DNA of 64,000 bases, taken from assembly GCA_010015655.1 (NCBI GenBank), contig ML976674.1, positions 369,066 to 433,065 on the forward strand, written 5' to 3'. Shown here in pieces: positions 44,318-55,505 of the stretch. Under the pieces are notes generated by a model that saw nothing but the letters and a program-made list of their open reading frames with translations, had not been told where the DNA came from and ran no database searches. Every line of letters begins with the position of its first letter. Position 1 is the stretch's first letter. Source of the stretch: Bimuria novae-zelandiae CBS 107.79. Lineage: Eukaryota; Ascomycota; Dothideomycetes; Pleosporales; Didymosphaeriaceae. A program made the translations under genes and the position numbers.

Positions 44318-45597
44318 GTTAAGTTAACCAGCACTTAGGCTACTTGTAGATAAAGCATATCTTGTTGCGGCGATTACCTAAATAGTTTAACTAATAGTTA
44401 TTATTATTAAATTAATTGCCGCGCGATCCGCCTTAACCTTAATAGTAATAGCTATAGTAGTTATTATCTAATAATCCTATAGCTTGTTAATTATTACGGA
44501 TATAGCGGCGATTAGTGTAATACTGCTCATCTGCATCTCGTGATAGAAACTGGCTATTAGGATAATAGCTTAACTACATGCTAACTGCGTTGCAGAGATC
44601 TACAGCGATACCTTTAAATATAGTCGCTGGCTTTAAGCAAGCTATAGTAGTTGCTTTAATGCCACGATATGCGCTAAGGAGCTATTACGTAAGTAAATAC
44701 TAATTATAGCTCTTACCCTAGTCCTGTAATAGTGCCTGATAGAGCATGTTCATCTTACTAATAACTATTTTAAGACACTCTATAGGGTCTTTCTTAGGGT
44801 TAGCAGTTATGACGCTCTTAAGCATAGTGCTATGCCACTCCTGGAGGTATATCTAGTGAGCTTGTGTGGTGTTGAAGTACGTGCGCAGCTTATTAAGCAT
44901 TATATTATAAGTAAGCGTGAGCGCCTAGGGAGCAATGTAATTATAGTAATACTAAAGCGCTTGGCTAGTGAGCATAACAGAGAGTGCTATTTTATACTAC
45001 TTATCCTTATTAATCCTAATCTTAGTGTAGAGGTCGTTAAACACCTTAATCTTTATCTTAAGGATATTGTATTTATTACCTGAATATTTCTGCTCCGGCG
45101 TGTATAACTTGGCGAGGTTAGTAAGTAAATAAGAGTTATTCTGCACAGGCGTAAATCCAGGTTATAATAATAATAATAATTCTTTACCTAGCGGAGCTCG
45201 CTACTGCCGCTATTATTCTTTATTATCTATAATCTAGTGGCACTTAAAGCCTTCGCAGAGCCTTATAAGCTTAAGATGCTTGGCAGGCCATTTTAAGACA
45301 GTAGTTAATGTGAGGAGTTCTGCGAATTAGTTAAGGAAATTATTACTATTACCTTGCTTAATATAGATGCCTTACTAGCAGAGGAGCTCTTTAAGTGCTT
45401 TTTAGATGCGCTTGTTAATGCTATTAAAGAGATTATAGGTAAAATTCTCGAAATGCTCCTTAAACTTAAGTAGTAAAAATAGGTTAAATATATTATCTTC
45501 TTCTACCTGTATTATCTAGTTAATAACTATAGTGTTAAGTTTATCTATATTAACGGTGGCGTTGGCGATATTAAAATCTTAGTTAGCGTACTAGTCC

Positions 45598-46011
45598 TTA
45601 TAGATTATCTTGTCTAGGTACCACGAGCGATCCTTTATTTAAGTGTACTTTATAATAGCGTTTTGGATGTGGGCCTGTAATTAGTGTGATTTGACAAGAG
45701 TTAGCGTGGTTGACGCAAATCTCCTTCCAAACTAAGCCTTGGTAGGGACAATCCAGGCGGAGAGATCCTTCAAATACGAGGCGCCGCTGATCCTGATACA
45801 GGATAGCAGTGAGCTTGTCGTACCTGTACTTCGCACTAGCGATGCTGTATCCTGGGCCTTGGTAGGGGAGGAGGCATGCGCTAACCGCTTCTATCGCCAG
45901 AATACTCAGCCTGAAACGTGCGCTGAGATTCCCTGTACACAGTATATCTTGCCAATCTGTGGTGTAGCAACCACTGATCAGTGTTGATACGGTAATAGGC
46001 TGTTGGATCAA
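45598..46011 (-). other. GC-richer leader segment of Copia B with an open frame
   Basis: A 137-codon minus-strand frame begins in the 5' LTR and runs into the adjacent leader; the 45,660-45,980 part is much less AT-rich than its surroundings. The protein (TDWQDILCTGNLSARFRLSI, CPYQGLVWKEICVNHANSCQ) matches no family I know. It may be the untranslated leader or the start of gag that escaped RIP. Low confidence as a gene. Confidence 0.3.
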
Positions 46012-46223
46012 GACTTCGTTGCAACGATGTAGTATTAATTTAATTCTTAATTACAGATCTATTGTGGTGGGCTATTGTGAGAAGTATTTATCGAGCGTGG
46101 TTTGTCCCTTGCTAGCCTAATTAGGACTAGCGCAACAAACCATAGGCAAACTACGCAATAAACTGCAGGCAAACTATATAGCGGTGAAAGCCGTAGCAGT
46201 GTTGCGCAGGTTTAAAGCCAACA

Positions 46224-48120
46224 ACTATAGCCTTTACTTATTTTTTAATACCTATTTAGTATAGAAATTATTAGGTCGCGAAAGTTACGCGCTATAATAC
46301 TTTAGTATTTTTAAATATTTATTAACTATATTTCTCGTTAAGTATTGCGATTAGTGTATTATTAACTTATTAAAGTATAATAGGTTCTAATTTAGTATCC
46401 TACTAAAGGCCTTACCTGTAGAGTAATCTAAATAAGACAAGACTATAGTATAGGTCTAGGTAGTAGGTAACGTCTCTTAAGTAAAAGGAGTCTATACTCT
46501 TACTATTTACTTTAAGTATAACTATTTTATATACCTAAATTTATACTTTTAAATTGCCTGCCTATAGGAAATCTCTAGGTATTACTAGCTAGCTAATTAT
46601 AAATTAGTTAATATTATTATATACGTGATAGGTGCTTCCTAAATTAGGGATAAACGCTAATTAAAGTAAATAGTTTAATTATTTTACTATAAGTAAGGTG
46701 TTATTTATTATAAGGTTAATTTAGCCTACGTTCTAGCTATATAGTTACTCTATAGTCTTTATAACTAGAGTTAATAAGTGCAATTTCTTTATTTAAGACG
46801 TATTTAATCGTGGTCTTTTTAACCCTTATGTCTTAGCTTAGAGGTCCGCATTATTCTTAATAAAATATTATACTATTATTTTTATAGTCTTTTTTAGTAT
46901 TTAATAGCTTAGTGCTGACTTTAAATAAGCGTACTAGTACTTAAATAGTTCGTAAGAGCTATTATAGACTTTATATCTCCTAGGATTATTTAGCTAAGTA
47001 GTTTTTTAGCTCCGTGTTTAGCCACTACTTTTATCTTATAATAACTTTTCTTTAGGGTAATTCTCGTTTAATTCCTCTCCGTGTAGTATAGGTCTACTAG
47101 TTATAAAAGCTACTTTTATTATTTTATTCTTTATAGGGTACGTTGCTTGCGCGTAATCCCTAAATTATAGTATTATTTTTAATAATTAAACTATATTATC
47201 TCGTAGGCCTTATTTGCTAAATAAAGTAGTCTATATAAGAAAGTTTTTTTAAATAGTCTTTATAAAAAAAATTTAATAAATTATGTGTCCACGTATTTAA
47301 GGATCCTAACTAATTTAGTATTAGTTAGAGCTTATTTTACTTCTGTAAGCTATGTGTCCTATTAGGAGGTATTTTATATTTATTTAAGAGCTATAAAGTA
47401 TTTCTTTTATACTTAATTAAGCTTGTCTTTTTCCTGTATTCTAACTATGTTCGCTAGGTTACTAAGCTATATTTAGTAAGACTTACTAAGTATACAGTAG
47501 TTACTAAATAGGTATAATAATACTATTATCTAAAATGGCTTAGTAATCTTAGCTAGACTAGCCTTTACTTATTAGTATTCTTTATCCGCGATCTTGTATA
47601 CTTCTAGATTGTTTTTATATTATTCTATATCGTCCTTGTACGATTCTTTTGCCATGTTTAAAAGATTAGAGACTTTACTTAGAAGGAATAGAAATATTTT
47701 AACGTCTTTACTAAACTACGCGGTGTATTACACTTTATATTAAGTTATTATAGTATTTAAAAGCGCGTATATTAACCCTTATAGGTAGGTTAGTTTTATT
47801 AGTTTAGATAATAGTAACTAGTTTTACTTTAGGTAAACTATAAACTATACGTCGTATGCTTTATATCTGGCATTAAGTTACTTATACTATTATTAACAGG
47901 TTAATAGGTTTATAAGGATTATAGTAGAATCGCGACAAGAGAGGCTTATTATTTTTTATTAATTTTTTATTAGTATTTATTTTTATACGCGTGTTTGCCT
48001 ATATTTAGTCTACGCTTATTATAACGTAGCCTATATTCTAGCTACGCGTTACCTTTACTTAATATTTAAAGTATTTTTAGTGTTCTACGTATAAATAGTA
48101 GAGATAGTAAGACTCTTAAT
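46224..48120 (-). pseudogene. Copia A internal remnant (gag/protease side)
   Basis: Continuation of Copia A up to its 5' LTR. Strongly AT-rich, stops in all frames, no motif readable. Placement rests on the TSD-defined nesting. Confidence 0.5.
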
Positions 48121-48368
48121 TATTAGATTTAATAAGTGTTCTATTCACGTATTAATGTTACACACGTATAAGATAGATAATGTGTATATTATCTATAGCT
48201 CTGTGTGCCGCATATGGCTAATAGGTATTTAGCTAGACCCCCTGTTTAGTTAGCCGTTCAGCCACCTTACCTAGCTATCTAATAGGCATTTGGTTAACTA
48301 TCTACTATCATCTATATTGGCCTTCGATTGATCATTAGACCAGGTCTAGGAGGCCTTCCAATCTGACA
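48121..48368 (-). repeat. 5' LTR of Copia A
   Basis: 248 bp, same length as the left LTR. It begins TATTAGATTTAATAAG (RIP form) and ends AATCTGACA, then TSD TATAA. Confidence 0.85.
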
Positions 48369-49116
48369 TATAAAGCCTATCCTTAGCCTTATTAATAATT
48401 CTTATAGTCTACTAATTATTATAGTATAAGGTAGGTAGAATCTCTAGCTAAAAGGGTATAAAATTAAATATTTTATTTTATTATTCTATCTTGTTTCTAG
48501 TAGTTAATAGAGCGAGCAACTTAGCCTTAGTAGTTAATTTTATAACTAAGTATTATAAGGTTAATTTCTAGTTAATTAGTAATCTATATAGCTTAAATAA
48601 GTAGCCTTATAAATTTTAACGTATATTAGAATTGTTAGTATATGCTGCGTTAGACGCTCTATAGAATAGTGGCTCTATTCCAGCTCTAGGATCGTCCTCA
48701 AGCGTCTCACAGAGATACGTTGGGTTCACTATACCTAACCGTAAGGCTCCAATAGCTAGATGCTTTGTGCCAACTAGATGTCGCCATACATATTTAGCAG
48801 CGTTTAAATGCTTCTACCCTAAATTCTATAAATAACGTGCCAGTACTATGTGTGCGCGAGCGACGTCAGGCTATGTAAATATTAAGATATAGGCTAGTTA
48901 TTGGATTAAAGGGTGTTCCAAATGAGATAGGATAATGATTAATAGGGTTGATTCAGTTTTGTTGTGTGTTGGAGGTTGGCCGTATGCGAGGTCTCTGATA
49001 CGTGTCGACCCAGCGCTAGCACTATCTAAGATAGTACGCAACTGGAGGTGTGCCAGCCTTACGTTCTCTACTATACTCTTAATAGTGCAGGATCACGGAG
49101 GCCCTGTAATTAGACA

Positions 49117-51155
49117 CACCCCCTTAGCTTAGGCATATCTTTAAGCTAAACGCTTTACTATAATTAGTCTATTTTTTATTTTATTTTAAGGGCCTCTATC
49201 CTCTGCTATAGATTCTGCAGGGTAACCTCTTAATTAGCGATCTTATTTAATATATTTATAAGTCCTAGTTTATCTAGAAACTTATTCTATTTATTTACTA
49301 CTAAAGTCTTAATTAGACCGTCTACTACTATATCCTTTAATTTTTACTAGATTATATTAATCGTTCCTTCAGCTACTTCCTGCCTTAGCTAATAATTATA
49401 GATATCTATATAGCGTAGCTTAGTCTGTAACTTTACAATTTCTTTAGTAATAAGGTAAATAGTTTGTTAATTATTGTAATTAATTATAATTAAGTAATTA
49501 CGTATAGTAATTTAGAGCTTTTAAAGTAGTTATAAAGTAAAAATAGCCTTTTTAGCTATCTATAAAAGTGCTAGTAATTTAGCCCCTATTATTAATATAG
49601 TAACTATGTCTTGTTTACTTACTTTCTAGGCAATTAGGCTACTAAATAGTTTAATAATATATTTTTATAAACTTTTATAATTTAAAGTATTATTAGTAAA
49701 TAATGCGTTACTAGCTACTTTTAGAGTGTCTACTCCTCCTAGCTATAGACCTAGTAATCTAGTCTTTATAAGGTAAAAGAGGGACTTAATTAGCAGTAAC
49801 GTAATAATTCTTGCTTAAATTAAATAAAAAACGTAATAGTCTAGAGCTTATAAAGGCGATATCTAGTTAAGTTGTAATTATTATATAGAGAATTAATTTA
49901 ATTTTATGCTAGTATTAATTAATTTTAGCCTTATTAGCTAGTCATATTTATAAAAGTAACTTAATTAAAGCTATTAGCGTTTTATATCGCATCTTATAGT
50001 AATTTATAAGACAAGATATCTTATTAATATATAAGACTTTTAAAAGCTAGATCCTTTATTTAGTGCGGTCTCTAATTACTTTAACTTTTAGAAACTACTA
50101 TAGATCTTTTTTACTAGTAAGGGTAAACTTAGCGCCTATTTTTATAATAGCTACTTCTATAGTAGACTTATAATCCTTTTAATAAGTAATAATTAGATTA
50201 TTTATATAGAAGATAATAAGTCCTTCTTTAATTAGATAATAAGGCTTATAAGGGACTATAGTAAACCCTATATCGCGCAGTACAATAGTAAACTCTCTCT
50301 ACTAAAGTAGGGAAGAGATGCGCAGTCCGTAGGATACTTTGTGTAGTTAGAGCATTGCGCTTGCTCGCGAGTAGCCGCGAGACATCTTTATATAGATTTC
50401 TCTGTCTAGCTTTGCGTAGACAAAAGCGTTAGTAACGTCGTGTTAGATAAGCTCTAGGTCAAACTAAGCTATAGTTAATATAAGTATATAAAAGGATTGT
50501 CTTATAAACGTTACAGCGTAGGTATCTTATAAAATAAAATATTACTATTAATTACCTCTTACTACTAATCTTACTTTACACTTTTATAATTAATAGTATT
50601 TATTAAGCTTATAAGTATATACCTATATATAGTTAAAGATTTAATAACCTACTGCTTTTACTAAAGTAGCTATAACCTTACTTTAGGACTTTATTTTCTT
50701 ATAACTCTAAAGACAGGATCGCTTAGCTTCTTTCTATATATTGTAAAGAGGGTAATTCTTAAGCTCGCTTTTATAGGCAGGTAGTTCTAGTAGCAGGCTT
50801 TTATATAGCTTTTTACCTATAGTAGTTATGCGTCTAAGCTAGGCCTTATTTAGTGTCTTACCTTAATACTTACTACTACTTCTTACTTCTATACCTGCTA
50901 TAAATACCGTAGCCTAAGGACTAACTTATTTTTATCCTAATTACACTCTTAGAGATAGTTTAGCTTAAAGATCTTTAATTAGTAATTAGGCAAGGAGTGC
51001 AACTAGTAGTAAAATTAATAAAAATATTAAATAATTATAATTAACCTTTTTACCTTTCTTATACTTTAGAGTCCCTTTATTCTCTTTTCTTAGCGCCTTA
51101 GTAATTATCTTATCTTTATAAAAGGACTTTGTAGCTTAATCCTAGCAAGGTAAGG
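49117..51155 (-). pseudogene. Copia D pol remnant (RNase H and RT)
   Basis: Homologous to Copia C 39,218-41,265 but more RIP-mutated. The RNase H and RT regions can be placed by alignment at about 49,560-49,720 and 50,160-50,420. Stops are frequent and no frame longer than 60 codons is left. Confidence 0.7.
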
Positions 51156-51730
51156 TGTTATGAGGCTCTCATACCTTATTCTAATCCAGGTTAGGGCGGT
51201 AAGGTATCGTGGTGCTTTATAGATTATTTAGTAGTATAAGTTAATGCGACACTTAGCGCGAGGCTAAATAATTTAATTTTATAATAAGATAAGATAACTA
51301 TTAGTCTATATAAGAGAACGTACTTATATAGAAGATATATAAGTTGACTACAAGGAGCGTATAAAGGAAATCTGTTAAGATCCAATCTTACAGACACTTG
51401 GCTAGGCTCCAGGACGCCTATGGTCTACAGGTGACCAATGAAGGCGTAGTACCAGGAGGTCACGTGACTGCTCGACGTGCTCGACTTGAGTAAGTCGAGT
51501 AGACGCAGGAGCCAAGACATCTGCTCGCTATGCTTGCTTCGAGCATGTCGAGTAGGAGAAGTATATAGGAACGCAAGGAGGAGTCTCTTCTACTTGTGTT
51601 TAACCTGTTTATTAATCTATCGTTTGGATCTGAGTAAGCAACCTTGTTGATTTGATTGTGCTATACACACCTTTGATACCAACACCCCTAGTGACACGCG
51701 TAAGCTATCACTACCACTCTCTCCTGTCCT

Positions 51731-54727
51731 TAGAGCTGGCAACAAGCAAGTCGACTTAATAACTTAACTTAATTAACTTAATTATAGCAAGTTAATTAAG
51801 TTAATTAGGGAGGCAAAAGTTATTAAGTTAATTAAGTAAATTATGCCTGTTTAATTAACTTAATTAGCAGACTTAATAGGCCGTAATATAGGGGTAACTA
51901 TAGGTTGTAGGCGTTGGGGGGATCCTGCGCGGGTAAATCTTAACTTAAGACATATTGGACTTATTAGCGTTAGAGCCTAGCGCTGCCTAATATAGTATAG
52001 CGCTAATTATCTAATATCTCTACTACCTTAACCTACCTCTTACCCTCTACTAACGCCCTCCTCTATTAATATAGCGTCGCCTAATTGCTTAGAGGGCATA
52101 AACCGTAACCTCTCTTAAGTTTTTAGCTAGCGGCTTAAAAGCGAGGCGTTACAAACCCTCCCTAAAGATAGCGGCACTAATATGGCCACTAACGCGCCGT
52201 TAGAGCTGGACGCTAACGAGAGCTCTATAGGCGACGCGCAATTAGCTACTAATAGTAATATTAAAGACAATAACGATAATTACGATAGTATTAATTAGCA
52301 ACGCCTGCTAGGTTATTATAAGCCGTCTCTCGCCCCAAAGCGCAGTCAAAAGAGCTAGGTTTGGCAATATAGGTATTACCTTTAGCACTATAAATAACAC
52401 CGCCTGTATTAGCTCTGCTATTATTACCACCTTTATAAGTAACTAGATAGGTTTTACTAGGCTAATTAATTAACGACGTTAATTGCGCGCTATCTCGCAG
52501 AGCGTAAAGCTAGGCACCACGTTAATAAGAGTGGCTAAAAGTCCACCTCTTACACGATAATAATAATATTATCCTCTTAGTCGTCCTTACTTGCCTATAT
52601 CTACTATAAAGGCCTTATAGTATTTTAAGACGTTATTAACCTTATCGCGTTAAGCTTCTTACGCACGAGTTTCCTATAATTAGTGCTTAATTAGGTAGTA
52701 ATAGATAACTAGGCGCTCTTAGTAATTAAGGGCGTAGCTTTTTGCCACATGTTACGGTAGGCTAACCCGTTAGCTAAGGCGGAGATGTGGAGATCTCACA
52801 ACACCTTGCGAGCCTATATAATTGCGGAGTACAAGTCTTATATACCTGCCGTTATTAATTATTTATAAAACGCGCGATTGGCCATCTATATCTCCTTTAA
52901 TAATTAAATATTAATAAGTAATAAACAGGCGCTAACGGATATCTGCGTCCACTATCTTAATAGCGATGGCAACCCTTATAATTACGTATTAGGCCTACTA
53001 TCGCTAATAGGCTAATATACAGGCGCTAATATTGCTACTATTATTAACGCTACGCTTAAAAGCTTTAAGATATCTGCCTATAGCTTAGGTTACTTTGTCT
53101 TTAATAATACTACTAACAACGACGCTACAATTAACGCCCTAACTATTAAATATAACTTTAACGCCTGCTATTAGCGTCTGCGTTACGCCTGCTATATAAT
53201 TAACCTTACGGCCTAATAAATTATCTTTAGCAAAGATCGCGACGCCTTTAATAACGTAGATAAGTATCTTAATAACAAGACGGCGTTTCTTAAGGAGTAG
53301 CAATAGGCTAACCTATTAAGCGTACTTATTAACGTTATTACCTTTATCTACACCTCTTAAGCTCGCCAGCTTCTTAAATAGTATTAGGTAACCTATAACG
53401 CCTAATTAGGTGGTGATAACAAGCTAAAGACGTTAGAGATTATTAAGCTAGTAAAGATAAGATAAAACTTTTATTATAATTATTTTACACGCGCGCTCGA
53501 GCTCCGCGCACCCCTTAATAATTATATTAATTATAAGCTTATTAAGTATTATTACTACGGCACCTAACAACGCAATAATATGCCTAATATTAAGTAACGT
53601 TAGTTTATTAAAGAAGATAGCCTTACTACTAAGGACTAGGCAATAATTGTAGAGTACTAAAGGATCCTACAACCATTTAAAGAAGCCACTATTTATATAG
53701 AGGGCAGGGGCGTGGCTAGCACGTTAGGTGCGATATAAAAGGTCCTCCCTACACTCTTATAGCTTGCCACTACCCTTAACAAGATGCTCTTTTAATATAA
53801 TAACGTTAACTTTAATAACGTTAATGCCCTGGAGGACTACATAAAAGCCACCTATAATATAGCTTACACGAAGATTCTTGAGTACCTGCGCAAGCTAAAG
53901 GACGCCCTGGTATATTACGTGGCTTGCTATCTCCACCCACACACAAAAGGCCTTATAGATAAGATATAGGCTGTACCGCTTAATTACGACGAGGATCTCT
54001 ATAAGGGGTGTCACACCTATAAAGGCTAGCTAGATAATTGCCACGTTGGCTTTTAACGCTTATAGTTAGAGTTTAAAGATGCCATATCTCCTATTAGTAC
54101 GCTAGAGCCTCCACCAAAGAAGGCACGTACTAGGCCATCTAGTAGCTAGTTAGACTTTATAAGAGCTACCCTATAAGGTAACAACGCCCGCCTAGTCCTC
54201 CGCCGTAATAAGTTCGAGCGGTAGATAATTAAACTACCTATACTAGAGGACTCCCTATTTGCGCGCAACCCGCTACTCTATTAAATAAGTAAGACTAATA
54301 AGTATTCTATCTTATTACGCTTTACTCTTAATATCCTTAGTATCCCCGCTGCTACCACTAATTGTGAGAGGACCTTCTCGGAGTTAGGTGATTTGTTAGA
54401 GACGAGACGGTTGTGCATAAAGGTGGATCTTCTATCTGCGCTATAATTACTACGCAGCTGGAAGCGCCTTAGCTTAAAGCCTATAATAATAGTAAATAAT
54501 TAACGTACTAATGCTATTACCCCTAATAAGCTGGAGACTATCTACGAGATCTACGGCGGTTAATTACCCTTAATTAGCTTAGCAAAGTTATTAATTAAGT
54601 TAATTAAGTTAATAAATAGAGCCTAATTTACGCCATTAAGTCAATCAAGTCAAGCAAAAGCCACCATATCAGTTAATTAATTAAGCAATTTACCTTAACT
54701 TAATTAACTTGCTTGTTGCCAGCTCTG
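51731..54727 (+). mobile_element. hAT-family DNA transposon
   Basis: A 2,997-bp element with 20-bp TIRs (YAGAGCTGGCAACAAGCAAG; 51731-51750 and 54708-54727, one mismatch) and a perfect 8-bp TSD CCTGTCCT (51723-51730, 54728-54735), the hAT hallmark. The subterminal regions are arrays of TTAATTAA-type words. It is inserted in solo LTR B. Confidence 0.95.
52180..54500 (+). pseudogene. hAT transposase, RIP-degraded
   Basis: Plus-strand coding is broken by many TAG/TAA codons. The C-terminal dimerisation region is clear at about 54,345-54,470: IPAATTNCERTFSELGDLLE, then TRRLC, then a stop and LLRSWK. This is the hAT-C signature (ERxFS). The N-terminal zinc-finger area would be near 52,330-52,440 (VWQY...), too damaged to confirm. 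Inactive. Confidence 0.8.
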
Positions 54728-55010
54728 CCTGTCCTACCAGTATTCCTGCCTGAGAACCAACCTTAGCCCCTTAGGGATTAGCTATCTCTTTGGGATCTTA
54801 ACAAAATCTATCCTATATATATATCCTCCTTGTCCCATAGAATCCCATGATGTCCCATATCCTGGTATCGTGGGATCTCATGGGATAATCTGGGGCGTCA
54901 CGTGATTAGGGTCACGTGGTCCCACGGTGTCCCATGGTCTTGGCGTCTGAAACAGCCTGGGACGTTACGTAAGCCTGAGGTGGGGCCCAAATGCCGTCAT
55001 AAGGCCCGTC

Positions 55011-55458
55011 TGTTAGGATCTGAACATGTACGAGACGCGGAGGGCCAACGGGTCCTCAGCAAGGGTAACACTCGGCGGGGCTGTTTAGCCGGGGTCACGT
55101 GACATGCCATCCCGCTAAGCAAAACTATCCTGGATGGTGTAACTATCCTGGATGGCGAGACCGTCCCGGATGGTGAAACTATCCTGGATGGCAGGAAGGC
55201 AAAGGATGGCAGGATTCACGTAGTATATAGAAAGCTTAAATATCTCTCCTGGATATTTGTGTTTAACCTGTTTATTAATCTATCGTTTAGATTTGACTTA
55301 GGCAATCGTCGATTTAATTATAACTCCTACGCCCTCTTAATACTAATAACCCTATTAACTAGCTTAAGTAGTTAATACCCCTTCCTTGCCTAATAAGTAC
55401 TCCTGCCCGAGAACCAACCCTAACTACTTACGGACTAGCTACCCGGAAGGACTTAACA
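55011..55458 (+). repeat. 5' LTR of Gypsy 2
   Basis: 448 bp. Contains GTCACGTGAC (55094-55103) and four ~18-bp palindromic units of the type CTATCCTGGATGG/CCGTCCCGGATGG at 55122-55193. Most differences from the 3' LTR are C to T or G to A in this copy. Confidence 0.92.
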
Positions 55459-55505
55459 TCTTAAACACCCTTAATATAAGTACTACTAGGACTCCTACTT
55501 CTTCC

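Larger units (their letters stand above)
35080..46223 (-). mobile_element. Copia-like retrotransposon B, interrupted by Copia C
   Basis: The LTRs are 242 bp each (35080-35321 and 45982-46223). They read TGTTGATACGG...GCCAACA on the plus strand, and the left one begins TATTGATACGG after RIP. They are flanked by TSD ACTAT (35075-35079, 46224-46228). Without Copia C the element is about 5.8 kb. The minus strand carries an integrase and an RT of the distinctive type with RDITQAYTQS. Confidence 0.9.
20781..48368 (-). mobile_element. Copia retrotransposon A, complete but twice interrupted
   Basis: The LTRs of 248 bp each (20781-21028 and 48121-48368) start TGTCAGATT and end AATCTGACA, or their RIP forms (TATTAGATT, AATTTAATA). 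They are flanked by the 5-bp duplication TATAA (20776-20780 and 48369-48373). The internal region is split by a Gypsy element (23023-33789) and Copia B (35080-46228). Removing these leaves about 5.66 kb, normal for Copia. Orientation is minus: reverse-transcriptase/RNase H-like remnants lie near the left LTR and gag-side sequence near the right LTR. No reading frame survives. Confidence 0.85.
20306..48898 (-). mobile_element. Outer Copia element E (partial, interrupted)
   Basis: The visible pieces are 20306-20780 and 48374-48898, separated by Copia A. The left piece starts with an LTR-like segment (20306 to about 20507; on the minus strand it ends TTCTCACA) followed by a C-run like a polypurine tract. 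The right piece, read on the minus strand, encodes a Copia RNase H region (LVGTKHLAIGALRLGIVNPT, then NPTYLCETLEDDPRAGIEPL) with RIP stops afterwards. Minus orientation puts RNase H next to the 3' LTR, which fits. Its 5' part would lie beyond Copia D and is not seen in the window. Outermost layer of the nest. Confidence 0.5.
51373..54803. repeat. Solo LTR B, split by a hAT element
   Basis: It starts TGTTAAGATCC and ends GGATCTTAACA (perfect terminal inverted ends), flanked by TSD AAATC (51368-51372, 54804-54808). The joined length without hAT is 426 bp. It shares the segment TTTAACCTGTTTATTAATCT with the Gypsy 2 LTR, so it is from a related Gypsy family. Confidence 0.9.

Noticed and set aside
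45739..45987. 82-codon plus ORF in Copia B leader
   Set aside because: Opposite strand to the element and overlapped by a longer minus frame; no motif.
54902..55102. 66-codon plus ORF across the solo LTR A / Gypsy 2 LTR junction
   Set aside because: It crosses an insertion boundary and so cannot be an inherited gene.
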